Shown here: one piece after another, positions 56,330 to 64,000 of the stretch
Layout of the letters: each line of letters opens with the position of its first letter
Numbering within the stretch: position 1 is the first letter of the stretch
Assembly: GCA_016938235.1 (NCBI GenBank)
Contig: JAFGVA010000130.1
Location: 1 to 64,000, forward strand
Source of the DNA: Bacteroidales bacterium
GTDB lineage: Bacteria > Bacteroidota > Bacteroidia > Bacteroidales > UBA10428
Direction: 5' to 3'
Length of the DNA: 64,000 nucleotides
The notes under the pieces: generated by a model
Database searches by the model: none
Told to the model about the DNA's origin: nothing
The model's input: the letters and a program-made list of their open reading frames with translations, nothing else
Translations under genes and position numbers: made by a program

Positions 56330-57058
56330 GTGAACGCAGAAAAGAATATATATGACAAGCTGATTGAATATTTTGGACTGGAGGAAGATAGTATAAATAT
56401 TCTGGAGGAAACTATTAATACTGATACTCAAATTGAATATTTTGAGTTTTCTAAAAATTATAATTCAAAAAAATCTGAAGATGAAATATTAAGAAATAAG
56501 GACATTATATTCGATATATCTCAGCCGCTTCCGGATAAAAAGGCCAGCCTTGTTGAACTGGCCGCATTAAATAATATTGACGCATACAGAACTATTGAAA
56601 AATATCTTGCTCAGCCAAATATTAAATTATACGAATGGGCATGTCTTGCTTTGCAGGAATGTAAAATGCACCTTGAATCAAACCTGCTTGACGAAAGCAA
56701 AGTTTTAATAACCACCGGATTGGGTGGAAAAGGCAATAAACTAAGATACTTTATTGTATTGTTTACACCAGACGGCAGGCCTCTAAGCAAGATTCAGCAA
56801 GAAATAATTACAAAGGAATTGAGCTATTTTCTGCCAAAAGCCGATTCAGAATTTGAAGATATTCTGTTTGATGGAGCCTATGCCTCAGTATTGGCGATAG
56901 TTCCGATAAAAATCAACCTTAAAGAATTGTTTAACAAGGTTATTAGTGAATGCAACCAACTTGGTAATTTTTTATACAACGATTTCATTATTACCAACAT
57001 GAAAGCTCTTTGCCACAACGAGATAACTAATTTACTCAGGAAAAACAATATTTTTTAG
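56330..57058 (+). CDS. Conserved protein of unknown function
   Basis: A 242-residue protein starting with GTG. It is acidic at the start, with a helical segment EWACLALQECKMHLES near 100-115 and a conserved-looking core TTGLGGKGNKLRYFIVLFTPDGRPLSKIQQEI. No catalytic motif is evident. It resembles an uncharacterised Bacteroidota family. It lies 28 bases before the thiamine-binding-type gene, so the two may be co-transcribed. No signal peptide; cytoplasmic. Confidence 0.7.
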   Translation: MNAEKNIYDKLIEYFGLEEDSINILEETINTDTQIEYFEFSKNYNSKKSEDEILRNKDIIFDISQPLPDKKASLVELAALNNIDAYRTIEKYLAQPNIKLYEWACLALQECKMHLESNLLDESKVLITTGLGGKGNKLRYFIVLFTPDGRPLSKIQQEIITKELSYFLPKADSEFEDILFDGAYASVLAIVPIKINLKELFNKVISECNQLGNFLYNDFIITNMKALCHNEITNLLRKNNIF

Positions 57059-57086
57059 TTTTGCAGAAACTAAAAAATATTAAACA

Positions 57087-57380
57087 ATGAATTATTTAGT
57101 AAACATTTCTCTTCAGGTTTTACCTTCGTCAGAATCAAAACATCCATACGATATAGTTGACAAGGCAATTGAAGTAATTGCTGCTTCAGGTATTAAATAT
57201 AAAGTTTGTCCTTTTGAGACAGTTATGGAAGGAAATTATGACGATATAATGCAAGTCATAAAAAAGGTTTTTATTGAATGTATGGAATATGGAGCCGAGA
57301 GTATCTTCTCTAATATCAAGGTTCAGATAAATTCTAAGAAAGATGTGTTTATTGAAGATAAAACCGGGAAATATGAATAA
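57087..57380 (+). CDS. Thiamine-binding-type protein (MTH1187/YkoF family)
   Basis: A 97-residue protein of the DUF77 family, whose members form ferredoxin-like tetramers that bind thiamine or pyrimidine precursors. The N-terminus NISLQVLPSSESKHPYDIVD, then IKYKVCPFETVMEG and the YDDIMQVIKKVF helix fit. A TAGTTTTG at the end of the preceding gene could be its own -7 element. A terminator follows immediately. Confidence 0.88.
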   Translation: MNYLVNISLQVLPSSESKHPYDIVDKAIEVIAASGIKYKVCPFETVMEGNYDDIMQVIKKVFIECMEYGAESIFSNIKVQINSKKDVFIEDKTGKYE

Positions 57381-57381
57381 T

Positions 57382-57411
57382 AAAAAAGGGAGCTTAAAAC
57401 TCCCTTTTTTT
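57382..57411. terminator. Bidirectional terminator
   Basis: GGGAG (57388-57392) and CTCCC (57400-57404) pair, with A-run before and T-run after. It serves the plus-strand gene ending at 57380 and the minus-strand gene ending at 57413. Confidence 0.8.
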
Positions 57412-57412
57412 A

Positions 57413-57820
57413 TTACTTTTCGTTTGATTCTTCGCTTGCTACTACGCCAACCTCTAAATCTTCAAAATCAATATCGGTATAGGCATTTGCTTCCTCCTTA
57501 TGCGTATCCTCAACTGGCTGTTCAGTTGGCATTTCTTCCAAAGGTTGATTAGCCTTAATAAACTCGATTGATTCTTCTAATCCTTCCAGAAACTTCTCAA
57601 AGTCTTCTTTATACAGGAACACTTTGTGTTTTTCATAAAAGAACCGACCATCTTTATTAAACCTCTTTTTACTTTCAGTAACTGTAAGGTAATAATCATT
57701 CCTCCTTGTGGCTTTAACGTCAAAGAAATAGGTCCGTTTACCGGCTCTAACAGCTTTTGAGAATATTTCTTCTCTTTCTACGTTTTCAGCGTCTTCAATA
57801 ATTTCTTTATCATCCACCAT
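57413..57820 (-). CDS. PUR-alpha-like DUF3276 protein
   Basis: A 135-residue protein carrying one PUR repeat, a nucleic-acid-binding fold. The core is GKRTYFFDVKATRRNDYYLT and FYEKHKVFLYKEDFEKFLEGL, typical of the Bacteroidota DUF3276 group. The C-terminal tail is acidic and proline-containing, probably disordered. The ATG at 57820 is preferred; the frame stays open to a TTG at 57853. It probably binds single-stranded DNA or RNA; its role is unknown. Confidence 0.87.
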   Translation of the reverse strand: MVDDKEIIEDAENVEREEIFSKAVRAGKRTYFFDVKATRRNDYYLTVTESKKRFNKDGRFFYEKHKVFLYKEDFEKFLEGLEESIEFIKANQPLEEMPTEQPVEDTHKEEANAYTDIDFEDLEVGVVASEESNEK

Positions 57821-58077
57821 TTCTCTATAGTTTTTCCGGTTGTCAATACCCAAAAATAAAAAAATTTTTTAATAGCCCTAATTTATGTAGAGATAATCGC
57901 ATTTTTTTTTAAATTAATATAAATCAGACCAAAAACATTCAATGCCAGAACCCATTATTCATAGGTCTTCCAGAAAAATAAATCAATCAATCAGCATAAA
58001 ACGAGTTTTTCACCTCTATAATTACAAAAAATCAATTTACTTTGCAGTCTGAAATTTAAAACACGTTCTTTTATAGC

Positions 58078-59031
58078 ATGATTAGCCGCAGGATATTGAG
58101 AATAAAGGTAATGCAAGCAATTTATGCATACCACACACAAGATGGAAAGGCATCAATTAATGCCGTGGAAAAGGAATTATTCTTCAGCATAAACAAAACT
58201 TATGATCTTTACCACTACCTGCTCGTATTAATTATTGATATTGCCAATTATGCTCAAAAACGAATTGAGCTAGCGCAAAACAAAAAACTACCTTCCGAAC
58301 AGGATTTAAATCCCAATACCCGTTTTATCGACAACCAGGCGATTAACCTGATACGCACAAACAACCAGCTGTTAAGATACCTGGAACAAAACAAACTTAA
58401 TTGGGCAATCTACCCGGAAATTGTAAAAGGTTTGTATAACTCGATGGTTGAGACGGAGGAATACAACTCTTACATAAGCCTTGAGGGTGAATCTTTTCAG
58501 GAAGACAAATCTTTTATTATTAAGGTTTACAAAAACATTATTGCCAACTTCGAACAGTTATACACAGTACTCGAAGAACAGAGTATTTACTGGAATGACG
58601 AAGTAGAGTTTGTTATTGGTATCATTATAAAAACAATTAAAAAGCTTAAACCCGAAGATGATGAGAATTTCTCTCTTCTGCCCTTATATAAAAGCGAAGA
58701 TGATGTTGAGTTTACCAAGAAACTTTTCAGATCAGTAATTTTAAAAAGAAGTGAATACAATAAACTTATTGAACAATTTTCGAAAAACTGGGATTTCGAC
58801 CGAATAGCTTTTATGGATATTTTGCTTTTAGAAATGGCTATTACAGAAGCTATTGAATTTCCGGGAATACCTTTAAAAGTAACTTTCAATGAATACATTG
58901 AGCTTTCTAAATTCTATAGTACAAAACGAAGCAACGTGTTTATAAATGGAATTTTAGATAAAATATTCCAGCACCTTAAAGAAACCAAAAAAATTGTTAA
59001 ACAAGGAAGAGGTCTAATTGGTGATATCTAG
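58078..59031 (+). CDS. nusB: Transcription antitermination factor NusB
   Basis: A 317-residue NusB, about twice the usual length, as normal for this phylum. The conserved start RRILRIKVMQAIYAYH is followed by a long insert. The C-terminal NusB fold contains WDFDRIAFMDILLLEMAITE and IPLKVTFNEYIELSKFYSTK, with FINGILDKI at the end. It acts in rRNA antitermination with NusE (S10). A TACTTTG upstream near 58038-58044 may be the -7 element. It starts the run nusB-yajC-ybbR-coaE. Confidence 0.93.
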   Translation: MISRRILRIKVMQAIYAYHTQDGKASINAVEKELFFSINKTYDLYHYLLVLIIDIANYAQKRIELAQNKKLPSEQDLNPNTRFIDNQAINLIRTNNQLLRYLEQNKLNWAIYPEIVKGLYNSMVETEEYNSYISLEGESFQEDKSFIIKVYKNIIANFEQLYTVLEEQSIYWNDEVEFVIGIIIKTIKKLKPEDDENFSLLPLYKSEDDVEFTKKLFRSVILKRSEYNKLIEQFSKNWDFDRIAFMDILLLEMAITEAIEFPGIPLKVTFNEYIELSKFYSTKRSNVFINGILDKIFQHLKETKKIVKQGRGLIGDI

Positions 59032-59107
59032 ACAATGAATTTGGTAATCAATTTATTTTGTAATTACTTTACACCCCTCATACGAAATAATACAAATTAA
59101 TTATACA

Positions 59108-59452
59108 ATGATGAATTTATTAAACATTTTAATGTTAATGCCCCCTGCTTCAGAGGGTGGAAAGCAACAGAATCCGATGCAGATGTTTATCATGTTGGCG
59201 CTTATCATAGTAGTATTTTACTTCTTCATGATAAGACCTCAGGTAAAACGTCAGAAAGAGTTAAAAAACTTTCGTGACAGCTTGGAAAAAGGTGATAAAA
59301 TTATTACAACCGGTGGTATATACGGAAAAATTTCAGGCATTTCAGACAATATTGTTTCTGTTGATGTTGGAAACGGAGTTATCCTTAAAATTGATAAAAG
59401 CGCAATTGTAAAAGACGTTGCAGACTTACAAAACGAGCAGCAAAAAAAGTAA
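59108..59452 (+). CDS. yajC: Preprotein translocase subunit YajC
   Basis: A 114-residue membrane protein, accessory to SecDF. One membrane helix (about 23-42, MFIMLALIIVVFYFFMIRPQ) and the conserved block RPQVKRQKELKNFRDSLEKG then KIITTGGIYGKISGI are diagnostic. Ordinary length. It lies 76 bases after nusB. Confidence 0.95.
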   Translation: MMNLLNILMLMPPASEGGKQQNPMQMFIMLALIIVVFYFFMIRPQVKRQKELKNFRDSLEKGDKIITTGGIYGKISGISDNIVSVDVGNGVILKIDKSAIVKDVADLQNEQQKK

Positions 59453-59534
59453 TTCCTTCTAAAAAGAAAACTAATTAAATAGTTCTTGTAAGTTCCTATC
59501 AACAAGGAAAATCAAAATATCTCATAAAATATCT

Positions 59535-59578
59535 GCAGTTTAGGATATATTTGTAGTATTCTAAACTGCTTTTATTTT
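59535..59578 (+). terminator. Hairpin between yajC and the YbbR-type gene, containing a -7-like motif
   Basis: GCAGTTTAG (59535-59543) and CTAAACTGC (59561-59569) pair perfectly and a T-rich stretch follows. The loop holds TATATTTG (59546-59553), a perfect -7 element. It may end yajC transcripts, start the next ones, or both. Confidence 0.45.
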
Positions 59579-60656
59579 GAAAGACAAAGCTGAAAACCGA
59601 TTTAGACTATTGTTGCTTCTTATCAGAGCAAAAAACTACATCAGCTCTAATTACATTGCTCTTAGGAAACGCGTTGTTGTATTTTTCATTTTTATAGTAC
59701 TATCTTCTTCATTTTGGCTCTACACGGCTCTTGACGATACTTATGTAGCCGAAAACAAATACCCTGTAGAATTTAGCAACCTCCCAAAAAACAAAATACT
59801 TGCCGGGGAACCTCCAAAAAAGATTACGCTCAGGGTTCGTGGCAACGGATATACTATTCTGAACAATAAAATAAATCCCCCGCTTCTTGAGATAAACGTA
59901 GACGATTTTTCGCTGGGAAGCCAAACAATAGATTCATTAAGCCTTTTTTTAATTTCGAGACATGCGAAAGAAATTTTTGCTGCCGAACTAAGCAAGAAAA
60001 ACAATTACCCACTGGAAATACTCAGCACTTCGCCAGATACAATATTGTTTAATTTTACAAAAACAAAAACAAAAAAAGTTCCTGTACGGGTTAAATTTTC
60101 ACATAAAGAAAACCTGTTTGCTCGGCAATATATTCAAAATGGTGAAATAACTTCTGTACCAGACAGCATTTTGGTTATTGGTCCATCAACAATTATTGAT
60201 ACTATTAGTTGGGTAAATACTGAAGATTTTAACATAACTGAACTTAAGGATACCATGTCAAAGAAAACAAAGCTAAAACTTATTCCTGAGGTTCATTTTT
60301 CTGTTGACAAAGCAAAAATCACGATTCCGGTTGACAAATTCACAGAATCTTTTTTTGAGATTCCGCTTCTGACAAAACATACTCCTGACAGTATAAGTCT
60401 GAAGCCTTTTCCACGCAGTGTTAAAGTTAATTACAAAGTCTCACTTAGTAATTACAACGATGTTTCTGAAACTGACTTCCGACCTTATATTGATTATATC
60501 GATGCATCGCAGGTAGACACCTCAAACAGTAAAATAAAAGTTTATATCGACTCCGTTCCCGGAATAATATATTCTTATAGTATTTACCCACCCCAAGTAG
60601 ATTTCCTAATTGAACTAAACAATGCTAAAGATAGGTTTAACAGGCGGGATAGGTAG
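59577..60656 (+). CDS. YbbR-domain (CdaR-like) membrane protein
   Basis: A 359-residue single-pass protein with TTG start. A membrane helix (about 32-51, VVVFFIFIVLSSSFWLYTA) is followed by extracytoplasmic YbbR-like repeats (VAENKYPVEFSNLPKNKIL, RVRGNGYTILNNKI). In other phyla CdaR regulates the diadenylate cyclase CdaA; here no CdaA gene is adjacent. Its end overlaps coaE by 35 bases in another frame, so the two are coupled. Confidence 0.82.
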   Translation: MKDKAENRFRLLLLLIRAKNYISSNYIALRKRVVVFFIFIVLSSSFWLYTALDDTYVAENKYPVEFSNLPKNKILAGEPPKKITLRVRGNGYTILNNKINPPLLEINVDDFSLGSQTIDSLSLFLISRHAKEIFAAELSKKNNYPLEILSTSPDTILFNFTKTKTKKVPVRVKFSHKENLFARQYIQNGEITSVPDSILVIGPSTIIDTISWVNTEDFNITELKDTMSKKTKLKLIPEVHFSVDKAKITIPVDKFTESFFEIPLLTKHTPDSISLKPFPRSVKVNYKVSLSNYNDVSETDFRPYIDYIDASQVDTSNSKIKVYIDSVPGIIYSYSIYPPQVDFLIELNNAKDRFNRRDR

Positions 60657-61230
60657 CGGAAAAACACTTGTCAGCAAAGTTTTTCAAAATCTGGGAATCC
60701 CCGTATATTGTGCTGATGACAAGGCCAAACAACTTATTAATGAATCGATAAACCTTAAACAGGAAATCATCTCGGTTTTTGGAGATGAAGCTTACATTAA
60801 CGGAAATTACAATAAAAAATTTATTGCCGGCATTGTTTTCAATGATGCAATTAAACTGAAAGTGCTGAATGAAATAATCCATCCTGCAGTCGAAAAAGAT
60901 TTTATAAACTGGGTGAAGGAAATCTCTCTTAAAACACCTTTTATTTTAAAAGAAGCAGCGATATTATTTGAAAGCGGAACCTATAAACAACTCGATAAAA
61001 TTATTTATGTAACAGCAGAAACAGAAACCCGAATTCAACGTGTAATAGACAGAGACAGCACAAATCGCGAACAGGTTATAAACAGGATAAAAAATCAGTG
61101 GCCGACCGATAAAGGGAAGCAGTTGGCCGATTTCGTTTTAGATAATACTGGTAAAAAACTAATTTTACCCCAAATCTTAGATATTTATAATCAACTGAAT
61201 AAAGAATGGCAAAATTTGGTAAATGGGTAG
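60622..61230 (+). CDS. coaE: Dephospho-CoA kinase
   Basis: A 202-residue enzyme for the last step of coenzyme A synthesis. The P-loop is [11 protein letters not shown], then [19 protein letters not shown], the LNEIIHPAV motif and [20 protein letters not shown] lid. Full length. It begins inside the YbbR-type gene and ends inside the dnaJ-like gene, giving a three-gene overlapping chain. Confidence 0.95.
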   Translation: MLKIGLTGGIGSGKTLVSKVFQNLGIPVYCADDKAKQLINESINLKQEIISVFGDEAYINGNYNKKFIAGIVFNDAIKLKVLNEIIHPAVEKDFINWVKEISLKTPFILKEAAILFESGTYKQLDKIIYVTAETETRIQRVIDRDSTNREQVINRIKNQWPTDKGKQLADFVLDNTGKKLILPQILDIYNQLNKEWQNLVNG

Positions 61231-61934
61231 GTGCCGGCTTAGGTTTTGTTTTAGGCGGAGGACCTATTGGAGCTATAATAGGAATGAGTTTGGGATGGAT
61301 GTTCGATAGTGCATCGGAAAGCGATGTTGAAAGAGGTTATACAAAAAGAACAACAACCGGCGATTTTGCAATCAGTCTGCTTATTCTAATTGCTGCTGTA
61401 ATGAAGGCTGACGGTAAAATTCTTCGCTCAGAACTCGATTATGTTAAAGCTTTCCTTGTTCATAAATTTGGGCAGGACTCAGCCGGAGAGGCTCTTAAAA
61501 TGCTCAGGGATCTCCTGAAACAAGATATTCCGGTACACGATGTTTGTCTTCAAATTAAAAAGAACCTCGATTATTCTTCGAGATTAGAACTACTCCATTT
61601 ACTTTATGGCGTTGCCAACGCCGATAAAGTTGTTAACATTCACGAACTTAAAATTATTGAACAGATAGCCTATTATCTAGGTATTTCAAAAGCAGATCAG
61701 AATTCAATAAAAAATATGTTCATTGCCGGTGCAGAAAGTCATTACAAAATACTGGGTATTGAAAAATCGGCTACTGATGATGAAGTGAAAAAAGCTTACA
61801 GAAAGCTTGCTACCAAGTATCACCCCGACAAGGTAAGTTACCTTGGTGATGAGTTCAAAAAATCGGCTGAAGAAAAATTTAAGAAGATTAATGAGGCTTA
61901 TGAAGCCTTAAAAAAAGAGCGTGGTATTAAATAG
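61206..61934 (+). CDS. TerB/J-domain co-chaperone (DjlA-like)
   Basis: A 242-residue protein. A glycine-rich N-terminal membrane segment ([20 protein letters not shown]) leads to a TerB-like helical domain (about 50-165) and a C-terminal J domain (about 179-240) with the HPD triad in KYHPDKV. The layout is that of DjlA, which stimulates DnaK at the inner membrane. Start overlaps coaE by 25 bases. Confidence 0.9.
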   Translation: MAKFGKWVGAGLGFVLGGGPIGAIIGMSLGWMFDSASESDVERGYTKRTTTGDFAISLLILIAAVMKADGKILRSELDYVKAFLVHKFGQDSAGEALKMLRDLLKQDIPVHDVCLQIKKNLDYSSRLELLHLLYGVANADKVVNIHELKIIEQIAYYLGISKADQNSIKNMFIAGAESHYKILGIEKSATDDEVKKAYRKLATKYHPDKVSYLGDEFKKSAEEKFKKINEAYEALKKERGIK

Positions 61935-61947
61935 ACAAAAAAAAGGG

Positions 61948-61976
61948 TTGAATATCAAATCAGATTTTTATTTTTG
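61948..61976 (+). promoter_or_regulatory. Promoter of the DUF5606-type gene
   Basis: TTG (61948-61950), 18 bases, then TATTTTTG (61969-61976): a good match to the Bacteroidota -33/-7 promoter. The predicted start lies near 61983, 20 bases before the ATG. Confidence 0.6.
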
Positions 61977-62002
61977 CAACAGAATTATTTTAACTCGTAT
62001 AT

Positions 62003-62527
62003 ATGAAATTTAAAGACATTTTAGCTATTTCCGGAAAACCAGGACTTTTTATTTTTGTTTCACAAGGCCGAAGTGGTATTATTGTAGAGGGTGTTGCTGA
62101 TAAAAAACGTATGGCAGTTCATTCAACTACTAAAGTTAGCGCATTAGAAGATATTGCTATTTACACAGAAACTGAAGAAGTTCCTTTGAAGGAAGTATTT
62201 GTTAAGATTTACGAAAAAGAAGACGGAAAACAAACTATTAGTCACAAGTCGTCTAATGATGAGTTAAAGTCGTTTTTTGAAGAAATTTTACCAGATTATG
62301 ATAAAGACAGGGTTTATGTTTCTGACATTAAAAAACTAGCCAATTGGTATAATCTTTTAATTGAAAACAAGATTTTTAGCCCTGAAATGCTGAAAGAAGA
62401 AGAGGAAGAGAAAAAGCAGGCTGAAGAAAAAGCTGAAAGCAAAGAAGAAAAAACAGAAGAAACAAAAATGACAGCTGAAAAAAAACCTGCAACAAAAAAA
62501 CCGGCGGCTAAAAAGACCAATAAATAA
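62003..62527 (+). CDS. DUF5606-type protein with Lys/Ala/Glu tail
   Basis: A 174-residue protein found widely in Bacteroidota. The N-terminal domain (FKDILAISGKPGLFIFVSQG, RSGIIVEGVADKKRMAVHS) is conserved and of unknown function. Residues from about 133 are low complexity, rich in Glu, Lys and Ala, ending in PATKKPAAKKTNK, resembling nucleic-acid-binding tails. It has its own promoter and a terminator at 62553-62580. Confidence 0.85.
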   Translation: MKFKDILAISGKPGLFIFVSQGRSGIIVEGVADKKRMAVHSTTKVSALEDIAIYTETEEVPLKEVFVKIYEKEDGKQTISHKSSNDELKSFFEEILPDYDKDRVYVSDIKKLANWYNLLIENKIFSPEMLKEEEEEKKQAEEKAESKEEKTEETKMTAEKKPATKKPAAKKTNK

Positions 62528-62552
62528 AACTTAACAATCAGTTAATAATATT

Positions 62553-62580
62553 GGGAGGCTTGTTTAGTCTCCCTTTTTTT
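62553..62580 (+). terminator. Terminator of the DUF5606-type gene
   Basis: GGGAGGCT pairs with AGTCTCCC (one mismatch) across a short loop, followed by seven T. Confidence 0.8.
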
Positions 62581-62626
62581 ATTTTATTACCCGACCCGGT
62601 TTGGAAATAGTTCATCAAAATCTCCT

Positions 62627-62656
62627 AAAAAAGTGATGCCGGGACGATGCCCGGCA
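62627..62656 (-). terminator. Intrinsic terminator on the minus strand
   Basis: TGCCGGG (62637-62643) and CCCGGCA (62650-62656) form a perfect stem with six T after it on the minus strand (62632-62627). No minus-strand gene ends here. Confidence 0.75.
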
Positions 62657-62731
62657 ATCAACCAAAACCCTAGAAACCATGAAGTGAAGCATACTCCCGG
62701 CAAAACCGGTAGTATTGCATCTTCAATATTA
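62627..62731 (-). ncRNA. Candidate small RNA with own promoter and terminator
   Basis: On the minus strand TTG (62765-62767), 21 bases, then TACTTTG (62737-62743) resembles the -33/-7 promoter with one base missing between TA and TTTG. The transcript would begin near 62731. It would fold into a long imperfect hairpin (62681-62724, with GCATACT/AGTATTGC and CCGG/CCGG pairing), then a single-stranded linker, then the terminator at 62627-62656. Length about 105 bases. No family is recognised. Confidence 0.45.
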
Positions 62732-62928
62732 ACGTACAAAGTACGAATTTATACTTTAATAATGCAAAAGTTAATCAAATAAATTTCGAAATATCTTAAA
62801 TAGCGGCTCAATTATAACTTTCGAACAGGTTTTGATGACCTCTGAAATGCTACTTAAGGGTTAAACCTCATACTTTTAAGAATTCGCTTCGGGAAAACAG
62901 TTTTCAGACCAAAGCCTGTACAAATTTT

Positions 62929-63303
62929 CTATTTCACTGTTCCTTTTATATACAAATGATTCAGTGGTTCTTCGGTATTCGTAGTCACAGTAACAGTTTT
63001 ACTAAAATAACCTGAGTCTTTTGCATCAAAAGTAACAGTAATTTTTCCGGTACCACCAGACGGTATGGGTTCTTTTGAATATTCTGGAACAGTACAGCCA
63101 CAAGAAGATTTAACATCGAGAACAATAAGTGGCACCATTCCCGGATTTTTAAATTCAAAATCAATAATTACCGGCACATTTTGCTTAATTGAACCAAAAT
63201 CATGCTCAGTAAAAGACCACTCAATAGCTGCTTTTGGCGATGCAAAAGCAAAAATTACAATCAGCGTTAAAATTGATAGCGAAAATTTTATACTCCGTTT
63301 CAT
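62929..63303 (-). CDS. DUF1573-family protein
   Basis: A 124-residue secreted protein with a signal peptide (LSILTLIVIFAFASPKA). The rest is one immunoglobulin-like DUF1573 domain: EHDFGSIKQNVPVIIDFEFKN, the strongly conserved SSCGCTVPEYSKEP and VTFDAKDSGYFSKTVTV. This domain is very common in Bacteroidota periplasmic or surface proteins; its role is unknown. Start ATG at 63303. Single gene. Confidence 0.9.
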   Translation of the reverse strand: MKRSIKFSLSILTLIVIFAFASPKAAIEWSFTEHDFGSIKQNVPVIIDFEFKNPGMVPLIVLDVKSSCGCTVPEYSKEPIPSGGTGKITVTFDAKDSGYFSKTVTVTTNTEEPLNHLYIKGTVK

Positions 63304-63415
63304 ATTTTAATATTCTTCTTTAAATCCGGTTCTGTAAAAACCGGGCAAAAACCACACCATTTTTTTTTGAAACGAAAAATAGCATAAAAGGTTCGAACTC
63401 AAAATTAAAAAAATG

Positions 63416-63961
63416 TTAAATTGAAAAAAACAGTTGAATACGTGCAAGTGGACTGGAATACCATTGTGTGTTCAAAGGAGTCTCCAGTGGTGGATTCTCA
63501 AAGCGATATTCTCTGAACCGAATTATAATTCCCAGGTCAAAATTTGCACCAAGGTGATTAGAAAATGCAATCTCTCTGCCTAAACCCAGGTTAAAATAAC
63601 TGTATCTCCGGGTTGCATTTGTACCAATCTGATTTACGAGTAAGGTAAACCCTTGTCTGCTATACCATATCGAACGATTTGTGGTGTAAGAGTTCTTACC
63701 AAAATGAATCATATGATCGAGACAGTAGGTATTAATTTTCTCTTCAGCCTTAAGTTCGAGATCACCCCCAATAAAAAAACCCAACTGGGTAAAATCAGAA
63801 TATTGATACCTTGCTCCTAAATGCAAATACTCTCTGGCACTTATACCTCCGGCAAAATCAAGTTTTGATTTAATTATCTGCCCCTTTAAATTCAGTGCAA
63901 AGATTAATAGTGGTAGAAATAATAAATTTTTATTCGGTTTCATTTTGGTGGGTTTAATCAT
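63416..63961 (-). CDS. Predicted outer-membrane beta-barrel-type protein
   Basis: A protein of about 181 residues with a signal peptide (LLFLPLLIFALNLKGQ) and alternating aromatic/polar strands (HLGARYQYSDFTQLGFFIGG, YSYFNLGLGREIAFSNHLG), ending in LARIQLFFSI, which resembles a barrel C-terminus. No named family. Starts at 63988, 63961 and 63943 are possible; 63961 is preferred because a GAGG lies ten bases before it and it overlaps the preceding stop. Confidence 0.65.
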   Translation of the reverse strand: MIKPTKMKPNKNLLFLPLLIFALNLKGQIIKSKLDFAGGISAREYLHLGARYQYSDFTQLGFFIGGDLELKAEEKINTYCLDHMIHFGKNSYTTNRSIWYSRQGFTLLVNQIGTNATRRYSYFNLGLGREIAFSNHLGANFDLGIIIRFREYRFENPPLETPLNTQWYSSPLARIQLFFSI

Positions 63962-64000
63962 ATTTTTTTGCCTCTTCCCAAATCTCATTCATTTCATCGA
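63954..64000 (-). CDS. C-terminal end of a gene cut by the window edge
   Basis: Reading leftward on the minus strand, an open frame enters at the window edge and gives DEMNEIWEEAKKYD before a TAA stop (63954-63956). The following gene's start at 63961 overlaps it. Only 14 codons are visible, so no function can be given. Confidence 0.5.
   Translation of the reverse strand, partial: DEMNEIWEEAKKYD

Larger units (their letters stand above)
62528..62928. other. Gene-free convergent region with structured elements
   Basis: 401 bases without a protein gene. It holds the terminator of the preceding gene and a candidate minus-strand small RNA (62627-62731). The remaining part to 62928 shows no clear structure. 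Confidence 0.5.

Overview
The window is about 64 kb of AT-rich DNA from a member of the Bacteroidota, probably Bacteroidales or Marinilabiliales. The evidence is a type IX secretion C-terminal sorting domain on a glycoside hydrolase, several families largely confined to this phylum (DUF4293, DUF3276 PUR-alpha-like, the DUF5606 type, the long NusB form), a two-component-type propeller sensor, and promoter-like TTG / TAnnTTTG motifs instead of sigma70 -35/-10 boxes. No rRNA, prophage, CRISPR array or complete insertion sequence is visible. Most of the window is ordinary chromosome with a few accessory islands.

Layout. 1-2.3 kb: a REP-associated (Y1) transposase, a toxin-antitoxin pair whose toxin start looks frameshifted, a field of imperfect palindromes, and tRNA-Arg(ACG). 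2.3-7.8 kb: a block of sensor proteins on the minus strand: a response regulator-kinase, a hybrid kinase translationally coupled to it, and a degenerate pseudokinase. 8-19.9 kb: housekeeping (AsmA-like protein, L19, C69 dipeptidase, AnmK, M23 peptidase, a coiled-coil protein, ZapA, 6S RNA, RNase Y, a SirB1-type protein). 20-23.8 kb: xylose operon xylB-xylA-aldose epimerase. 24-28.3 kb: a giant propeller/GAF/PAS sensor with no kinase domain. 28.4-31.1 kb: two GH5 enzymes. 31.3-40.4 kb: pyrBI, YigZ, DnaA, a glycosyltransferase, phosphofructokinase, PdxB and small unknowns.

40.5-53.2 kb is the main accessory region. It holds a histidine kinase with five PAS domains, then a minus-strand set: HlyD-type adaptor, C39-peptidase ABC exporter, soluble histidine kinase, and a membrane anti-sigma-like TPR protein. 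A 45-residue ORF (49568-49705) encodes a textbook double-glycine leader followed by a 12-residue core. It is the likely cargo of the C39 exporter. It is flanked by a divergent TPR-CHAT protease-like protein and an ECF sigma factor whose 3' end overlaps the CHAT gene. Together these look like a sigma/anti-sigma-controlled secreted-peptide system with a CHAT protease as a possible signalling element. The gene content is seen in the sequence; the mechanism is inference.

53.3-64 kb: feoAB fusion plus a hidden 53-residue FeoB-associated Cys-rich protein, a conserved unknown, a thiamine-binding-type protein, a PUR-alpha-like protein, then nusB-yajC-ybbR-coaE-dnaJ-like and a DUF5606-type gene. A candidate small RNA, a DUF1573 protein and an outer-membrane-type protein close the window, with the end of a further gene at the right edge.
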